Source: Centropus unirufus | Taxonomy: Eukaryota; Chordata; Aves; Cuculiformes; Centropidae | NCBI GenBank assembly: GCA_013397695.1 | Contig: VYZI01000135.1 | Location: 737,397 to 801,396, forward strand | DNA length: 64,000 nt | Direction of reading: 5' to 3' | In this document: positions 39,001 to 51,884 of the stretch, piece by piece | Position numbering within the stretch: the stretch's first letter is position 1 | How the letters are laid out: every line of letters starts with the position of its first letter | Translations under genes and position numbers: made by a program | Notes under the pieces: generated by a model | Databases searched by the model: none | The model's input: only the letters and a program-made list of their open reading frames with translations | Told to the model about the DNA's origin: nothing

Positions 39001-39722
39001 ATGCACTACCTTATCAGAGAGATCTTTTCAGTATAAATGCATTAAACACTTCCCCTGCTGAAAACATGACAATGTCCTCATACTATATTTATCTCTTTTT
39101 TTGTTTTTGTTTTTCTTCAGTATCATCTTGTTAGCTCGTATTTATCCTGTGCCTCACTGACAGCTCCAAGTCCCTCTCTTCTGTCACTCCCTGCCCATAA
39201 CTTTACATGTCCTAGCATGATGTCGTCAGAAAGAGATGAGATGCTATGCATTCCAGGTCAGACTTATAGGATTCAAACCTGCATGAGCATTTTGGTTGCT
39301 GCTATGAGCATGACTCCTTCCAACTAGCACCAGAGCTCACTGACCTTTCCCCACCATTTAGCTCTGTGTCTATGTCCTAAAGGAGCTCAAAATGAGACAC
39401 CTTCAAATATCATCTCTGCCTTTATATAAAATTGGAAGATGAGCCTTTCTTGAAGAGGTGAAGAAGGTGTGCTTCATTTACTCCTGAGGAGTGCTGTACC
39501 GTAAATGACAATGTTTACCAGTGGAAACCAGCCACCCAGCACTGGCAGTGTCCCAAAACTGCTCCTACTCCAACCAGCCACGCGCTTTACTTGTCACTGA
39601 CGGATTCACGGGGTGTGTGCAGTGGATGACTAGTGGTGGCTTTGTGTTGCCAGGGCACGGTGCCACAGAGCTGCATTTCCCCTCCGCATGGCCCCCATTT
39701 GCCTTTTTCCGCATGATTATCA

Positions 39723-39766
39723 CCCATCTGTTGCCCTCTGCCACGTGTGGGAGGGCAGCAGATGGG
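39723..39766. repeat. Inverted repeat, 16-bp arms, E-box loop
   Basis: The left arm CCCATCTGTTGCCCTC (39723-39738) and right arm GAGGGCAGCAGATGGG (39751-39766) are reverse complements at 15 of 16 positions, and the odd one would be a G-U wobble in RNA. The 12-base loop contains CACGTG. Each arm also carries a CATCTG/CAGATG E-box. The stem is short for a microRNA precursor. A cruciform or a symmetric cluster of basic helix-loop-helix binding sites is equally possible. Confidence 0.85.
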
Positions 39767-42700
39767 CCAGGAAACTGGAACACGGGAAAGCAAGTTCTTC
39801 AAAGAGGGAAGGAGAGAAAGCGTAAGGTCAGAAGAGTGATTCTCAGACTAGCTTCAGGGAAACATGGAGCACCCCATTAGTGGGTAACATGCGATCCATA
39901 GAAGCCCCAGAAAGATCAATTAGGCCAAAAAAGATGCCAGTCACCTGGCAACGTTTAGTAAAAATAAAAGCAAAGGCTGGAGTTAGGAAGTTCTATTTGA
40001 AGCTGTCAGTCTGATTATTCTTCCTGAAAGCCAAAGTAAAGGCTTTCTCTTACTAAGCCATGATTTTATACAAAACATACAAGCAAGGAAATGGTGCCTT
40101 TTGCTTCTTGCCTGCAGAACCATCGGTTTCATTCAGTTTGTTGACTTGCCTGTAAGAACCATGGTGTTTATTTACATAATGTATTGTTGCAAACCTATAG
40201 CATAGGATATTAGTGAAAAATACAGCTATTTCTCTGTATCTCTTCCACTCTCCATTTTTTTCTTTGACTTAGAGGCTACATGATTTGGGGCAGAGAGCAA
40301 GGTGATTTCTACAAGCTATCAGAATGCCCTAGGCATTCGGAGTCTCTGATAAATTGGTAAGGAAAATGACAGAGTCAAAGTAAGCAAGTATTTCCTAACT
40401 CATGCTTTCTTTACTTGCAGGAAAAGATTGATAACATTTTGTAAATGCACATTACTGATGTAACAGAGTGGTTCTTCATTGGTAAACCTCCTGGATCCTT
40501 ATCCTCACATGCTTGTTGACATCCCCATAGCTCATAAATATCCTCTTAAAAATGTGTAGGCCTTCTTTTTTATTTATTTATTTTAGTTGGCAATATAAAT
40601 AATTATTTTTTAAGCAGTCTATGCTCTTAGGAGGAGCAGCTTGTGAATCCATATCCCTTTTGTTGGTAGTTGCCAGTGTCACTCCTTTTGATTCCAGTGA
40701 GAAATTAAAGTTTATTATGTGAAATCTACTGATTTTAGATGCTGATTAAATGGATATTTCAATACCCTTCCAGCATCAGGTAGAAATAACGTATGCAACT
40801 CCCATATCTCCTCAGAAAGGTGTCTAATGAAGTTTTTCTCTGAGAATATGCAAACACTGCTCATCTTTGCCTTCACCTCTTTCACTTGTCCAGCCAAAAT
40901 GCCTATAGGGGTGCAAAAAACTTGTAGCTTTGAAGTGTTCGTGGGTTTTCTTCCTAATTATTATGATTTCCCAAATTCCAGAATTTCGATTACTCTCTGG
41001 AGTTGAGTATTCAGCAAGTAGTCAGTGCATATGCAGTATTTCAGAAAATCAAGTCCTCACTCAAGAGAAAGTTAATGAAAGGAGAATTTTGAATTATATT
41101 GGAGGGCAACTTAAGATCCAGGTGATAGGAACTTAATTAGGAGAAATAAAGTCATACTCAATCGTATTCAATGAAAGAAAATAAGCCAAAATTTTAATGT
41201 GTTTGGAAGTATGCAATTAAAATTAGTAATATTTTCTTGAATGGTTGCATGTGTGTGTAGGATATTTGTAATTAACATTTATTAATGCCTAACACTTACT
41301 TGTGATTAAGGGCCGAGGATGTAAGGCCTTATAAGTGTAAGGCTTGACAATATCGTGCATCTTCAGGTGCAAATGAACTGCATGTTACCTTCAAACAACA
41401 CCAAACACGCATTTTTCCTACCCAGAATCTGGCAAAACAGTACTTGAATTTGAGTCTTCCTTGTTCATGCCTAGTGGAAAATCAGCCCTCCACTTCCAGG
41501 TGGAAAGCCTAGGTGAGAGCCAAAAAGAACATTCTGAGTGAGGTGCCATTACCGAATGTGTTGGCACTGGACCTGGAGGCTCCAGGGATAAGAAGTGGAG
41601 AAAGACATGAAGCAAACACTGGCAGTTAGCTGGGTGGGGGCTCTCATTTCTGAACTGCCGTCACTACAACTTGTTGACACAAACCGTTTTTATAATGCTT
41701 TTGAAAAGTTTATCTTTTCCTCACCATATTCCACTGCAAACAAAAATATTTGAAGATCTGAAGGCTGTGAGAATGTGGTATTGCTGTCCTCTTCTCTTAC
41801 CCTGAAGTGATTTCTGGATTACTTGGAAAGTCAGCAACAATTTAGGCCATCTCACCACACAAGCCTATGGGATAACAAATGCCCTGTCTCTAATCAGCGC
41901 TATGAGGAAAAAGAGACATCTCTGGCTCCTTCCCATGCTCTGTAGTTAACAGAAATCTGTTCAGATGTTTGAATTTCTGTGCAAATAATCCTGCAATAGT
42001 CAAAATAGTGGAAAATACAGGAGACCTTGGAGAGTTAACACCCAGACCCTGTGAACATGAAGACGATTATTTTCCTCTACAAGGCTTTTTCACATGTGAT
42101 AAGCTTGGCATGTTGCCTTGGTTAAGTGTCAAGCTCTGAATGTTTTTAGTTTTGCCCTGGTGGTCCTGAGGAGTTACTGGAACACTTGTTGGACCTGTTT
42201 TATATCACTGTGTGCATTGATAGTGACATTGAGAAGAAACAGGTAGAGGAGTGGAAGGGGGATCTGGATTTTCTCTTGTTCAATTCTGATAGCAGTCTCC
42301 CTGTCTGCCCAGGCAGCCCTACAGCTTCCTTTAGTCTTTCTTAGGCTCCTTGACTGTGCTTTTTGCATTATTACATTGTAATCTCTTCTTGCTTTTTTTT
42401 CCCTCTTGCTCCCAAGAGAGTTGTCAAAACTCCTTATCTGTTGATGAATGAAAGGAATTTTAGTCTCCACTGCCTGGAACTGGTTAATGCAATTCTGGAC
42501 AATACTGGTGGGTCACTGAGTCAAGTGAACAGCAAAAGTTTAAATATGTAGAAAGATTTTGTATGGTGCTAGTTTGTACCGTCATCTGCAGATTTTTTCT
42601 GCCATGATAGGAAGCAAAAAAGACAAGAATGAAAGAAGTTGCAAAATGCTTCTAGAATTGAAGAATAAATATTACCAAATTCTGCAACTTAAATGTTGTC

Positions 42701-44815
42701 AGTGGGAATCAAAAACAGAGATGTGTTAACGTTTGCCCTAAAAGTAATTTTCATACTGTTGTTGGGACAATTTTTCTCATTACTGTTCATTAGAGTTTGA
42801 GTCTAATCATATCGTTATATGTCTGGTGTGAGAAATGGTACCTCTGGTCAAATCCTGCTATTCTGAGTAAAGACAATAGACATTGTCTGTGAACAATATA
42901 AGACCAATAGACAGCTATGGCCTTTGGCGGTGGCCTAGGTGTATAAGCTTCTGTGTCCATTGAAATGACACCTTGCAGAACTGAAATTTAAGGGAATCAA
43001 GAAATAACTTACAAACTCTGAAACCTGAAGGACAAGTTAATTTCTATTCTCAACATGTTTTCTAGGTTACAGTGCTGAGAACAACCTTGATCCTACGTTT
43101 GCTGAATGCAGTTGCAAATGGGCTGTTGACTTCAGGGGTCCAAGCTCTGTTTCTTTTGCTATAGACACAGTTCTGCTGCCTTTTAATCTTGGACTGACAG
43201 CTCTGTTTGGGACACAAAAATCTCTGTTGGAAGAACTAGATAAAATGCATGTGTCTATGGCTCCTGAACTTTCTGTAGTTCACTGCTGTATCTGTTATTA
43301 ATAATGATTACTCATAAATTCTTATGTTGACAGCACTTCCATATGACCAAATGTAGTCATAGAAAAATTAATGTATTTGTGCAGGAATGTACATTACCCT
43401 CAGTATAAGTTGCTCCACAGCATTTGCACAAGGAAAGCTCTGCCTGGATAAGTAAGAACAACAGACAACCAGCAAGAAAGAACTCTGTTGAATGGAAAGT
43501 CTTGGCTCACAGCTTGAGCCAGACTCCTGGAAGCCAATAGCAGTCATCCCATGGATCGCAATGAGCTTTGTATCATGCCCTTTATTCAAAGTAGTGTTTG
43601 CAAATTGTCTTTTGCAGTGTTCACCCAGCTGAAATAGTACTGCAAGCATATTCATATGGTATATTCACATAAATATGTGCTGTGATTCATAAACAAATTA
43701 CATTTGCATCTGTCAGCTATGGCTGAGGAAACGACAATAAAGAAAATAACAAAAAAAAAAAAGAGATAAAAGAGTGACTATTATGTGACAGTGAAAGGAA
43801 GAAACTCAACTACATTTCTTTATCATCCCAGGTATTAGGTAGCAAAGGATTAAAAGGTTCCCTTAGGCCTTTTATAAGCATTCTACACAGAACAAACTGT
43901 TTAATTCCCGTAGACTAAAAATGACATTGTTTATTTCAGACCATCTCAGAAAAATGTTTCACAGTAACTCTTGCACTTCCAGTCCCATGTTGCCTTCTCT
44001 CAAATGCCTTTTTGCAGTTCTGAACTTTAGCTTGGTAAACCAATATGAATAACAGCAGGATCCAACCCCAAATTTCAGGTTCTCCAGTGACAGTTGATGC
44101 GTTCCAGTAAAAAAATGTTCATGAAGGAAAAGAAAATGCTTTCTTTGATGTGTCCATGCACATGTCTGCACACACTCTGGAAAGGCCAATTTTAGCTTGC
44201 AGACAGTAATCTTCACTCTTGTTTCCTTAAGAGAGTGTCGGTAATTTTTTAATTATCATTAATTCTTTCTGTAAGACTTTCTTCCTAGCTGAGAAAATGA
44301 CTCTCAACTGATTCTGCCACCACTGGCTTGTGAAAAGGTGGAAGAAGATATGACTAAGGAAACACCTACTAAATCATCCTTCTAGGTATGCCAGGGCTTA
44401 TAGAGAACCAAGCAAGATCCTTGTCATCCACCCACCCAGGCAGAGTATGTCAGTGCAATCCACTGAGCTGGCTTATGTGCACTGTTGTAATGTTGTTTCT
44501 TTCCAAGCCATGAGCCAGGCTTTGAAATGTATTACATATTTTTCCTTGTTCTTGTTCTGAATCCTGTCCCCTCTGTACAGTGTATCTGTAAAAGCACAAA
44601 CCAGCATTCTCAAAGTAGGCTAGTTATTTTGGATGCCCAACCAAAGACAAATTAAATGGACCTGATTTTCAGAAGGTGTTGAAACACTGGAAGTTAGGAC
44701 ATATTAATGCATCTCAGTTTAGATTTCCAAAACCAGGCTTCATTTCTTAAAAATATATTCCAGCTTTATATAAGCCTTTGGCAGTAAGGACAGAAGAAAC
44801 CTTCACTGTAATATG

Positions 44816-44839
44816 GATTCTCATGACACAGTGAGAATC
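44816..44839. repeat. Inverted repeat, 8-bp perfect arms
   Basis: GATTCTCA (44816-44823) and TGAGAATC (44832-44839) are exact reverse complements around an 8-base spacer. At this arm length chance occurrence in 64 kb is plausible. Confidence 0.75.
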
Positions 44840-46224
44840 TGTGTGAAACCTCATGATGCCTGCCTTTGGTTTAAGAAATAAATGAGGTAATCATAAAAAC
44901 ACATATCTGGGGAGTTTTGAACTATGGAATCACGCAGGCTTTGTACAGCTGGGCACTCATAATCAGTTATAACACAAAAAAAACCAGAAAGGTCCTTATT
45001 ACTTTCCATATAATTTTTTATTTCTCTCCAAATATCAATGTTATATTGACTGTTAATCTGAAAAACCTCATTTAATGTCAGCTTGCTCACAGTTATGAAA
45101 ATTCAGGTAATGTATTCCTGCTACTAATTGTATTTGAGAAAGTGTTATTAATTTCATATATCAAGTTCGTAGTGGCCATCTGTTCCCTCCGAACTGCTGC
45201 GTCTCCCTCCATCTGCCCTGTTTTTCTTCTGCTAATCGGGTGGCAAGGGCTCAGATGATTGGGAAGTTTCACTCTGACTTTTGATTTGTCACTCATCATC
45301 AAGCCAGCTGTGCATTTTTAAACAGATTCTTGCAACGGTTGGTGCTGAATTTAAATCTTGCTGTCTGATTTTTTAAAAAATATTTTTTATATAAAAAAAA
45401 TCAAAAGGAAGACAGATTGTATTTTCTGCAGTGTAAAATGTGCTTTGCTGCCACTAATTCAGCTGCATCTGCACTCTCATGAATATAGATGAAGGTACAT
45501 GTCCAGGATATTATTAGGGACTGTGGAGAGTGGGGAAGAATTTCAAGTGTCATAAGACACCACAAGTTTCTAGCACTCAGGGTGGTGAGCAAGCACATGA
45601 TTCTTATGGCTTCAGCTTACACTAGACTGAAGTTATAATGTTATTGCTGAACTTTAAGGGCAGACCTCAAAAGTAGTAAATGTTCATGTGTTTAAGTGGT
45701 TAAAATTATTGAAGAAAGGCAGAATGACCTTTAAAAGCTTTTCCCTCTTTTCTTCCCCCCTGAATCTATCCACTGCAATCAAGGGTGACTGGTGATCACT
45801 GAAAAATGTATAGGATCTATGTTTCCCATTGTATTGAAATTCCAATTTTGATGTCATATGAATTTGTGAACTATCAATCAGACTAGATCAGGTTTTGAAG
45901 TCCTTGTGGATCCCAAATTCACAGAGTACTCCAAGCACTCCATCTCGGGGTTGGGGGGGGTGTCCCATACATAGGAGGTGCTGGAAACAATGAAAGCTGA
46001 AGAGTGTCAAAGCAGACAGGCAAGACTCAACCTGCGCTCAGGAAGGTCACTTTATAATTTCTGGTAGTAAAAGCGTGGTTAAAACCCTCAAGCAAAGCTT
46101 TTATCTCCTTTCCAAGATCCACATTGTCCTTAGCTGTAATTATTCTAGATATCTCTGTTATCCATGCAAAGGCTCAATTCCTTTTGACTCTTGTTGAGAC
46201 GATTCAAATCTCAAGTGAAAGGTT

Positions 46225-46425
46225 AAATATTTATGCCTGGTACAGAGGGAATATTGCAAGAAATGAATGGATAAAATTAAAGCAGAGGAACTTAAAGCTG
46301 TACCAGAAGATGAAATTCTCAGAGATGAGATGTGTTAAGCGATGGAATAAAATTGTCGGGGATATTATAGAAGCTTCCCCACTTGGCTTATTTGAAACAA
46401 GGGCTAAAAAAACCAGCCAAAAACA
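46225..46425 (+). mobile_element. CR1-type LINE relic, ORF2 C-terminal end
   Basis: Within a plus-strand frame open for 107 codons (46124-46447), the translation NEWIKLKQRNLKLYQKMKF followed by MRCVKRWNKI (KRWNK at 46337-46351), then GDIIEASPLGLFETRAKK, lines up with the C-terminal end of CR1 ORF2. The family pattern there is GFKLKQGRFRLDIRKKFF, then RVV.HWNRLP..VVDAPSLEVFKARL. The same block is visible in the CR1 copies at 29.9 kb and 16.7 kb, giving an internal comparison. Identity is low but the order, spacing and key Trp-Asn and Phe positions agree, so this is an old copy. No CR1 3' end follows recognisably. The first 30-35 codons of the open frame do not match CR1. A host-adopted function is not indicated. 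Confidence 0.7.
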
Positions 46426-49400
46426 TGTGGCAGTGGAAATGTGGTGAACCAGATAGTTTATCAGTCTCCTTCTATGTCAATCTTCTATTCTGCAATTTAG
46501 TTTATGAAATCCAGACAGCACAAGGACATTTGCTAGTAGGAATACATCATAGTACCTGGAACATATGATACTGTTTTACAACTCAGAGATGACGTTTGAT
46601 GGTTTCTCTTTGCAGGGGTCCTTTAGAACATTTCCTCTGCTCTGTATTTATGAGAGGTCTGAAATAAAGTTCATGTGTGAGATCTTGTTTGTGTTAGGCA
46701 GAGACAAAGGAGGTTTGGCAAATATACCACCTATTCTGTGCAGTGTATTCTCCGCACAGAGACGTGCCTATCTTGGAGGTTAGGGGCAGTTCTCCACAGG
46801 AATAGGAACATTTTCTGTACTGTAAAGTACTTCTGTAAAAGCCACTTCTGCATAAAAGCAGATACAGATTTTACATGTATCTATTGCAATATTAAAAACA
46901 TTTCACTTTTGTTTGATTTTCCCATTTGAACAGTCCCAGGGCTCTGATAAAATTTAATAAAAAATGTCATGTTTCATCTGATTCTTTGCCACTGGCAAGA
47001 AATAGCACAAATATTACCTGATCCTGTTGTGAAAAATGTTGATACAGACCAACATGCTGTGAAGTTTTGAAAATCTAATAAAAAAAATCTCACTTAACTT
47101 GGTAGCACAATCTGATAGCTAACTAGTTCTACCTGGTTTCTATGGGTGGGAGCAGAAGGGGACAGGAGGAGGAGGAAGACTGCCACAATATCCTCTGTCT
47201 GACAACAGTACTAGGATTTTTGCAACCCTGTATGCACTCTTTCATCTACTTTTATTCATGGTAAGTACAGCTTTCGTACATCATTATAATGTGTTGTATT
47301 CACCAGCCGCAGCTTTTCTATATGCAAGTGACCAGGTAAACTTGAATCTGCAATCTGTAAATGATTACAGATAGGCTTGATGCACTTGTGGGTGTAACCG
47401 TAGAAACTGTACACCACTTTTGGGAACCTTTCCAAGGTTATATACCCAAATTCTAGATTGGCTGTGTGAGTTGAATCACTAATTAATTGAAAAATTAACC
47501 TACTCACAGCTGAAGATTTGCAAGTTAGGAAGAACTCCCTTTGGCTTTCAACTCCTGCAAAAAGGACCCTACAAGTTAAACCTGAAATTTGACTCTCTTT
47601 TACCAAATTGTTATGTTACCAGGAGCTATAAAAAGATGTTATTTGGAAAGAAAATCAGAAGTCAAAGCAAAGTAAGAAGCTATCCAGTTTTAGTAAGGAT
47701 CATAACTCTGTTCCTTTAATTACCTTGTATTTTTTTTCAAACTATATGTCTTTTTAATGCATCTCATCAGCAGATTTTATGTTTATGCATTTTAATGTTG
47801 ATACAAAACCACAGAGAAAAGTCATACGTTCTTTTCTGACTCATCTATAATATGACATCTAGCTTGGTCTTTGTTTTGAATTTTTCAAGTAGGAATGCGT
47901 CTTTTGGATGAACATAGATGTGTTATTTCTGCTGAAGTGAAAGGGACTCCATAATTGCCATTATTATTAGTAGTGACAAAATATTTACCTGGAATCATTA
48001 CTTTTACTGCAGTTCACGTGTAATAATGTTTTTCTGTTTATCAGGCATACAATCCTAAGGTATTTAATGTCATAGCAAGTAAAATAAAAGCTGGAGTAAG
48101 ATCAATATCTCTTGCAAAAGCTCCCAGTTCATTACACTTAAGCACAGTTATACCTACTTGTGCAAAAGGAAGAGTCTCTGTCTTTCAGTGATATCCTGCT
48201 GTCTTGGGGTCACTGAAAAATACCCAATGGGACAGGATTCAGATTTTCACTGGGAGATAAAGAAAACTTTGCAGAATTAACCAAGAGTTTCTAGCTCATC
48301 TGTGGCTTTTCATTGTACCTATCCATGATTTTTTCTGAATTCCCGAGAAATGCACTCAAGTGGAGATGGGGACTGGACAAGTGTAAGCCATACCTTAACT
48401 CTTTCATAGTCACATGGATAGGAGAATTTTGAAGAAGTGTCTCTAAACTCATTGTAGTAAATGAGCATTAGATGTCTAAACCCATCATAAATATCCAGTT
48501 TGGAATTATGTAAGGAATATATTTGCCACAGGTATAGACTGGTGCATCCAGTAAGCAGTCTGGATTAATCCAGTTCCACAGTTCCCAAAAGGAACATAAC
48601 GTTACTCTCCCTTCCAGTGTCTATGGTTGAGACCAACTAATTAATTTTGCACCATCAATAGTCCGGCATACAATCTGTAATATTCTTTTATAGAAGAAAT
48701 GTAGCCTCTCAATGACTCCTTCATTGCCTTTGGACCAACATACAGTCCAACTGCCTTTGCTAACGTAGACTACTATAGAAAACCACTGTAGGAGTCTGAG
48801 CCTAAGCGGCAATCTAATCAAGGCAATAGGCCTTTACAATTAATGAATGATTAGAGCTGTCAGTGGGTTGGACATTCAGACTCGTCTTATTGAAGTCCAC
48901 CTGTGGGAAAGAGAATGCACAATGGCTACAGAGCAAAGACAGAAGGTTACAGAGCCTTCGTACAGCCTTCTTTACCCTATTTTATAAGAAAATTCTCCTG
49001 AGGAAGAATTTTCCCTTTTCTAGGCAGGAACACTGAAGTACAACACATGCAAAACTAAATTGTACACCAAAGTAACTGTACATTTTTTAACAACAAAAAT
49101 AGGAATAGAAGTTGGGCTCTGGCTGTGTACAAAACAGCACAATAATAATTTCTCATTTCCAAATCCAGGCAGTCCTAAGCATTTTCAAATCAATTGCTAA
49201 GCTACCAGGTCAGATCATCGATGACTAATAATAAAACATATTTCCTTCCTCTAATCTCTTTCCTATCCTTGTGACCAATGGATAGGAAGTTATGTTATGC
49301 TTTGGGAATTTAGATGTACATTTTACAATAAAAGCAGACTTAAGTAAAAAGTCATGTCCTGGAGCTAAAATACCACTATCCTCTTTCTGCATGGGTAATG

Positions 49401-51884
49401 GAACAGATTCACCTTGACCATAACATTGGGCTGAATTACATGTTATAGTCCTTGACATGCTTTGACATGACTAATGTGACCCAGCTGGACTCAGCAGTAG
49501 AAAAATGTGAACGTAGAATGTGTGGGTTTTGAGACACACATATGCGTTGACAACAAAAAATACTCATGATTGTGTGATTAAACCAAAAATAAAAATAAGA
49601 GAGAAATCCATGAGCTTACAAGGGTCTGCAAATATGCAAGCTGTCATATTTCACTATTTACATGTATTGAAAGGTAGTGGGTGACTGCGTGTTTATAGAC
49701 AGTGGGTTTCCAAATATACGTGTGTAAACTGTTCCCTCTGTTGTTTAGAGGATGACCATATAGCCAGGTTTTCTTACTACAGTGTTTTAGCAGGAACCAT
49801 ATGATACTATGTTTTATTTAAAATTGGGCTTGTACCACTGAGGCTGGAAACTTGTATCTTTAGAACAATTTCATATTGCACAGTGCCACCATATGTTGCC
49901 TACTTTAGTGTTTTTAAGGAGATTGCCTACTGCCTAAAGGTAGCATGTCTCAAATTTACAAATCACATATTGCTTGAGGGCAGAAGTGAAACCATTGATT
50001 TAAGAGAATGCAATATGCTTAGTTTAAGGGTGTTAATTCAACTCTATCATCCTTAAGCATTCTTTACCTTGAAGTATATTTTAGTGCAGGGTGGGGGAAA
50101 TGAAAAGATTTGAACTACAAGTTCTGTAATTGCATTTCAGTCTTAAAAGGAGAAAAGAAACTGGCTGATTAGCTAGGCAGACACATCTAGCATAAGTGTG
50201 CTTTGGAACCTCTCGAAATGAACACTCTGAATTATGAAGCTGCCCTTTTACATTTCTCATCATTAGAGTAAATGGAAAAGTAGCCACTAGTACCTTGCAA
50301 CTAATTTAGTAGACAGACTTGTTCCAACATTTGCTCTGAATTACCTCGTGCATATTTTAGAGGGAGAACTTGTAATTTATTTATATACTTTAATATTTAA
50401 CTTTCTTAAAAAATTTTGATTGCTCACAGTAATTTAATACCTTTCTACTCAATGTTTGCCTTCAGATAGCTTCTACAAATTTAGAGATAGAGAAGTCCTA
50501 ATCCCTCTAGGTGCAAGATCATTACCCCATTCTCCACTGCTTTATCAATTCTAAATTAAAATATTTCAAATGATGAAACTTCAAATCTCTCCTCAAAAAA
50601 AAATACTCCATGGTGAAATATTTCTTCCCAGCTTCACAGCCCAGGGGTGACGAGTAGCTCTTACAATATTGTCATTATTTGTTTGCAACATTTCTATTAA
50701 TATATCTGATGGATTAAAAAACAATAATTGGAATCACATTGTAGCTCAGTGACCCATAAAAGAGATCAGTCTCCCTCTCAGAGAGGCTCCCCGTAGCCCT
50801 TGGACATAAACGCACAGGTGGACGAAAAAAGGAAACAAACGTTGCGGGGTGCTGATGTCACGAAGTTTCTGTGCTCAAGGTCTCAGACACGGGTGGATCT
50901 TGTTCTCATATTGCCGGTAAAAACAGAGATTGGGTGAAAATCAGCCTTCCACCCTCTGCAGATTTGGGTCAGCAATTTTGTCCAGAGCAGCAGAAACCGA
51001 GGTGTCACTGGTAGGGAAGACTGACAGGTTTGTGTCCTTACAGAATTAAGTCCCAAATTTCTGTAGAAATAAAGGGCACGTTTAAGGGAGAGTAAGGTGA
51101 CAACTTTCTATATTTAAAAGGGAAAAACACCAAGAAAAATTTAAGATGTGACTGATGAAGCCAAGAACTGAGGTGTTAAGGCTGCTGCCACTGCAGCCGG
51201 ACTAAACCGAGGACAGGACACAAGAAGGTCTCAAGGCAAGGTTTAGTGTTTGCAGATTGTCTTTGTATCCGTCCTAGTGCCTCACTGTTAAACTCAATGC
51301 TGGGAAAACACGGCAAAAATGAGCACAGACACAGAACCTGAATAGGCAATGAAATGATACATCCGAGTTTCTGCAGTGTTTTGCTGTGGGTAACTTAGAC
51401 ATCAGAATGGGAAGTTTCTGAAATAAATTTTTCATAAATCCTGTGTGTGTTTCATGTATTTCTGACTTTCTTATAAATTTGGTAATAAAGGCATTTTTAA
51501 GTGCTTCGGTGACAGGTTCCACATGGTATATATATTTTTTGGAGAGCGCTAACATTGGCTTCTGGGGCTGTTCCCAGCAGGTTGTGTAATTCTTTGTAGG
51601 AAATGGCTGTGGCATGCGCTGAGTCTCCAGTTTCCAAAGCGAGTGCTCAAGCTGGGCAGTTTACAAACCATCCCGATTAGCTGGGACAGGCACCCGAGTA
51701 TTTACAATGCCTCCACGTTGCTAAATAGTCTTCAAAGATACCACTGCGGCTTAATTTAGTTAATATTAGTATCCATGTTAACCTAATACCTTCCATTCTT
51801 TTAAAAACACGGGCGGTTTATGCAGCGCTTTCTTGTCAGGTAATAGCTCTCTGGGTTTATTTAAAGAGCCCTTTCTTGTCCACA
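46426..51884. other. Unique AT-rich non-coding sequence
   Basis: No assignable gene. The minus-strand frame at 47256-47606 (116 codons) has no known domain. The same interval holds a perfect inverted repeat (47353-47372) and homeodomain-like TAATTAATTG words (about 47480), so it looks more like a non-coding element. From about 50780 CpG frequency rises toward the island at 51.9 kb. The minus-strand frame at 51274-51615 (113 codons) shows no motif. Confidence 0.5.
47353..47372. repeat. Inverted repeat, 8-bp perfect arms, 4-bp spacer
   Basis: ATCTGTAA (47353-47360) and TTACAGAT (47365-47372) are exact reverse complements around ATGA. It contains the word AATGATTA, similar to homeodomain sites. 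Compact palindromes like this can be dimer binding sites, but no direct evidence is available. Confidence 0.8.

Larger units (their letters stand above)
34989..46224. other. Unique non-coding sequence (11 kb)
   Basis: No gene or repeat family recognised over 11 kb, apart from short repeats listed separately. A GC-richer patch at about 39500-39800 carries a 119-codon plus-strand frame (39521-39880) and opposite-strand frames of 71-72 codons. None shows a domain, and the patch is better explained by regulatory-type sequence (see the inverted repeat there). A run of 12 A lies at 43751-43762. A patch at 45095-45300 has TAAT and GATGATTG-like words and little low-complexity sequence, which is compatible with a conserved non-coding element but unproven. 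Confidence 0.5.

Noticed and set aside
39723..39766. MicroRNA precursor
   Set aside because: The 16-bp stem and 12-base loop are too short, and pairing does not extend beyond the arms.
39521..39880. 119-codon plus-strand frame as a gene
   Set aside because: Three overlapping frames occur on both strands of a GC-richer patch, and the inverted repeat inside it would be unusual in a coding region. No domain seen.
43751..43762. A-run as tail of a processed pseudogene
   Set aside because: No gene-like sequence could be read upstream on either strand, and no target duplication is evident.
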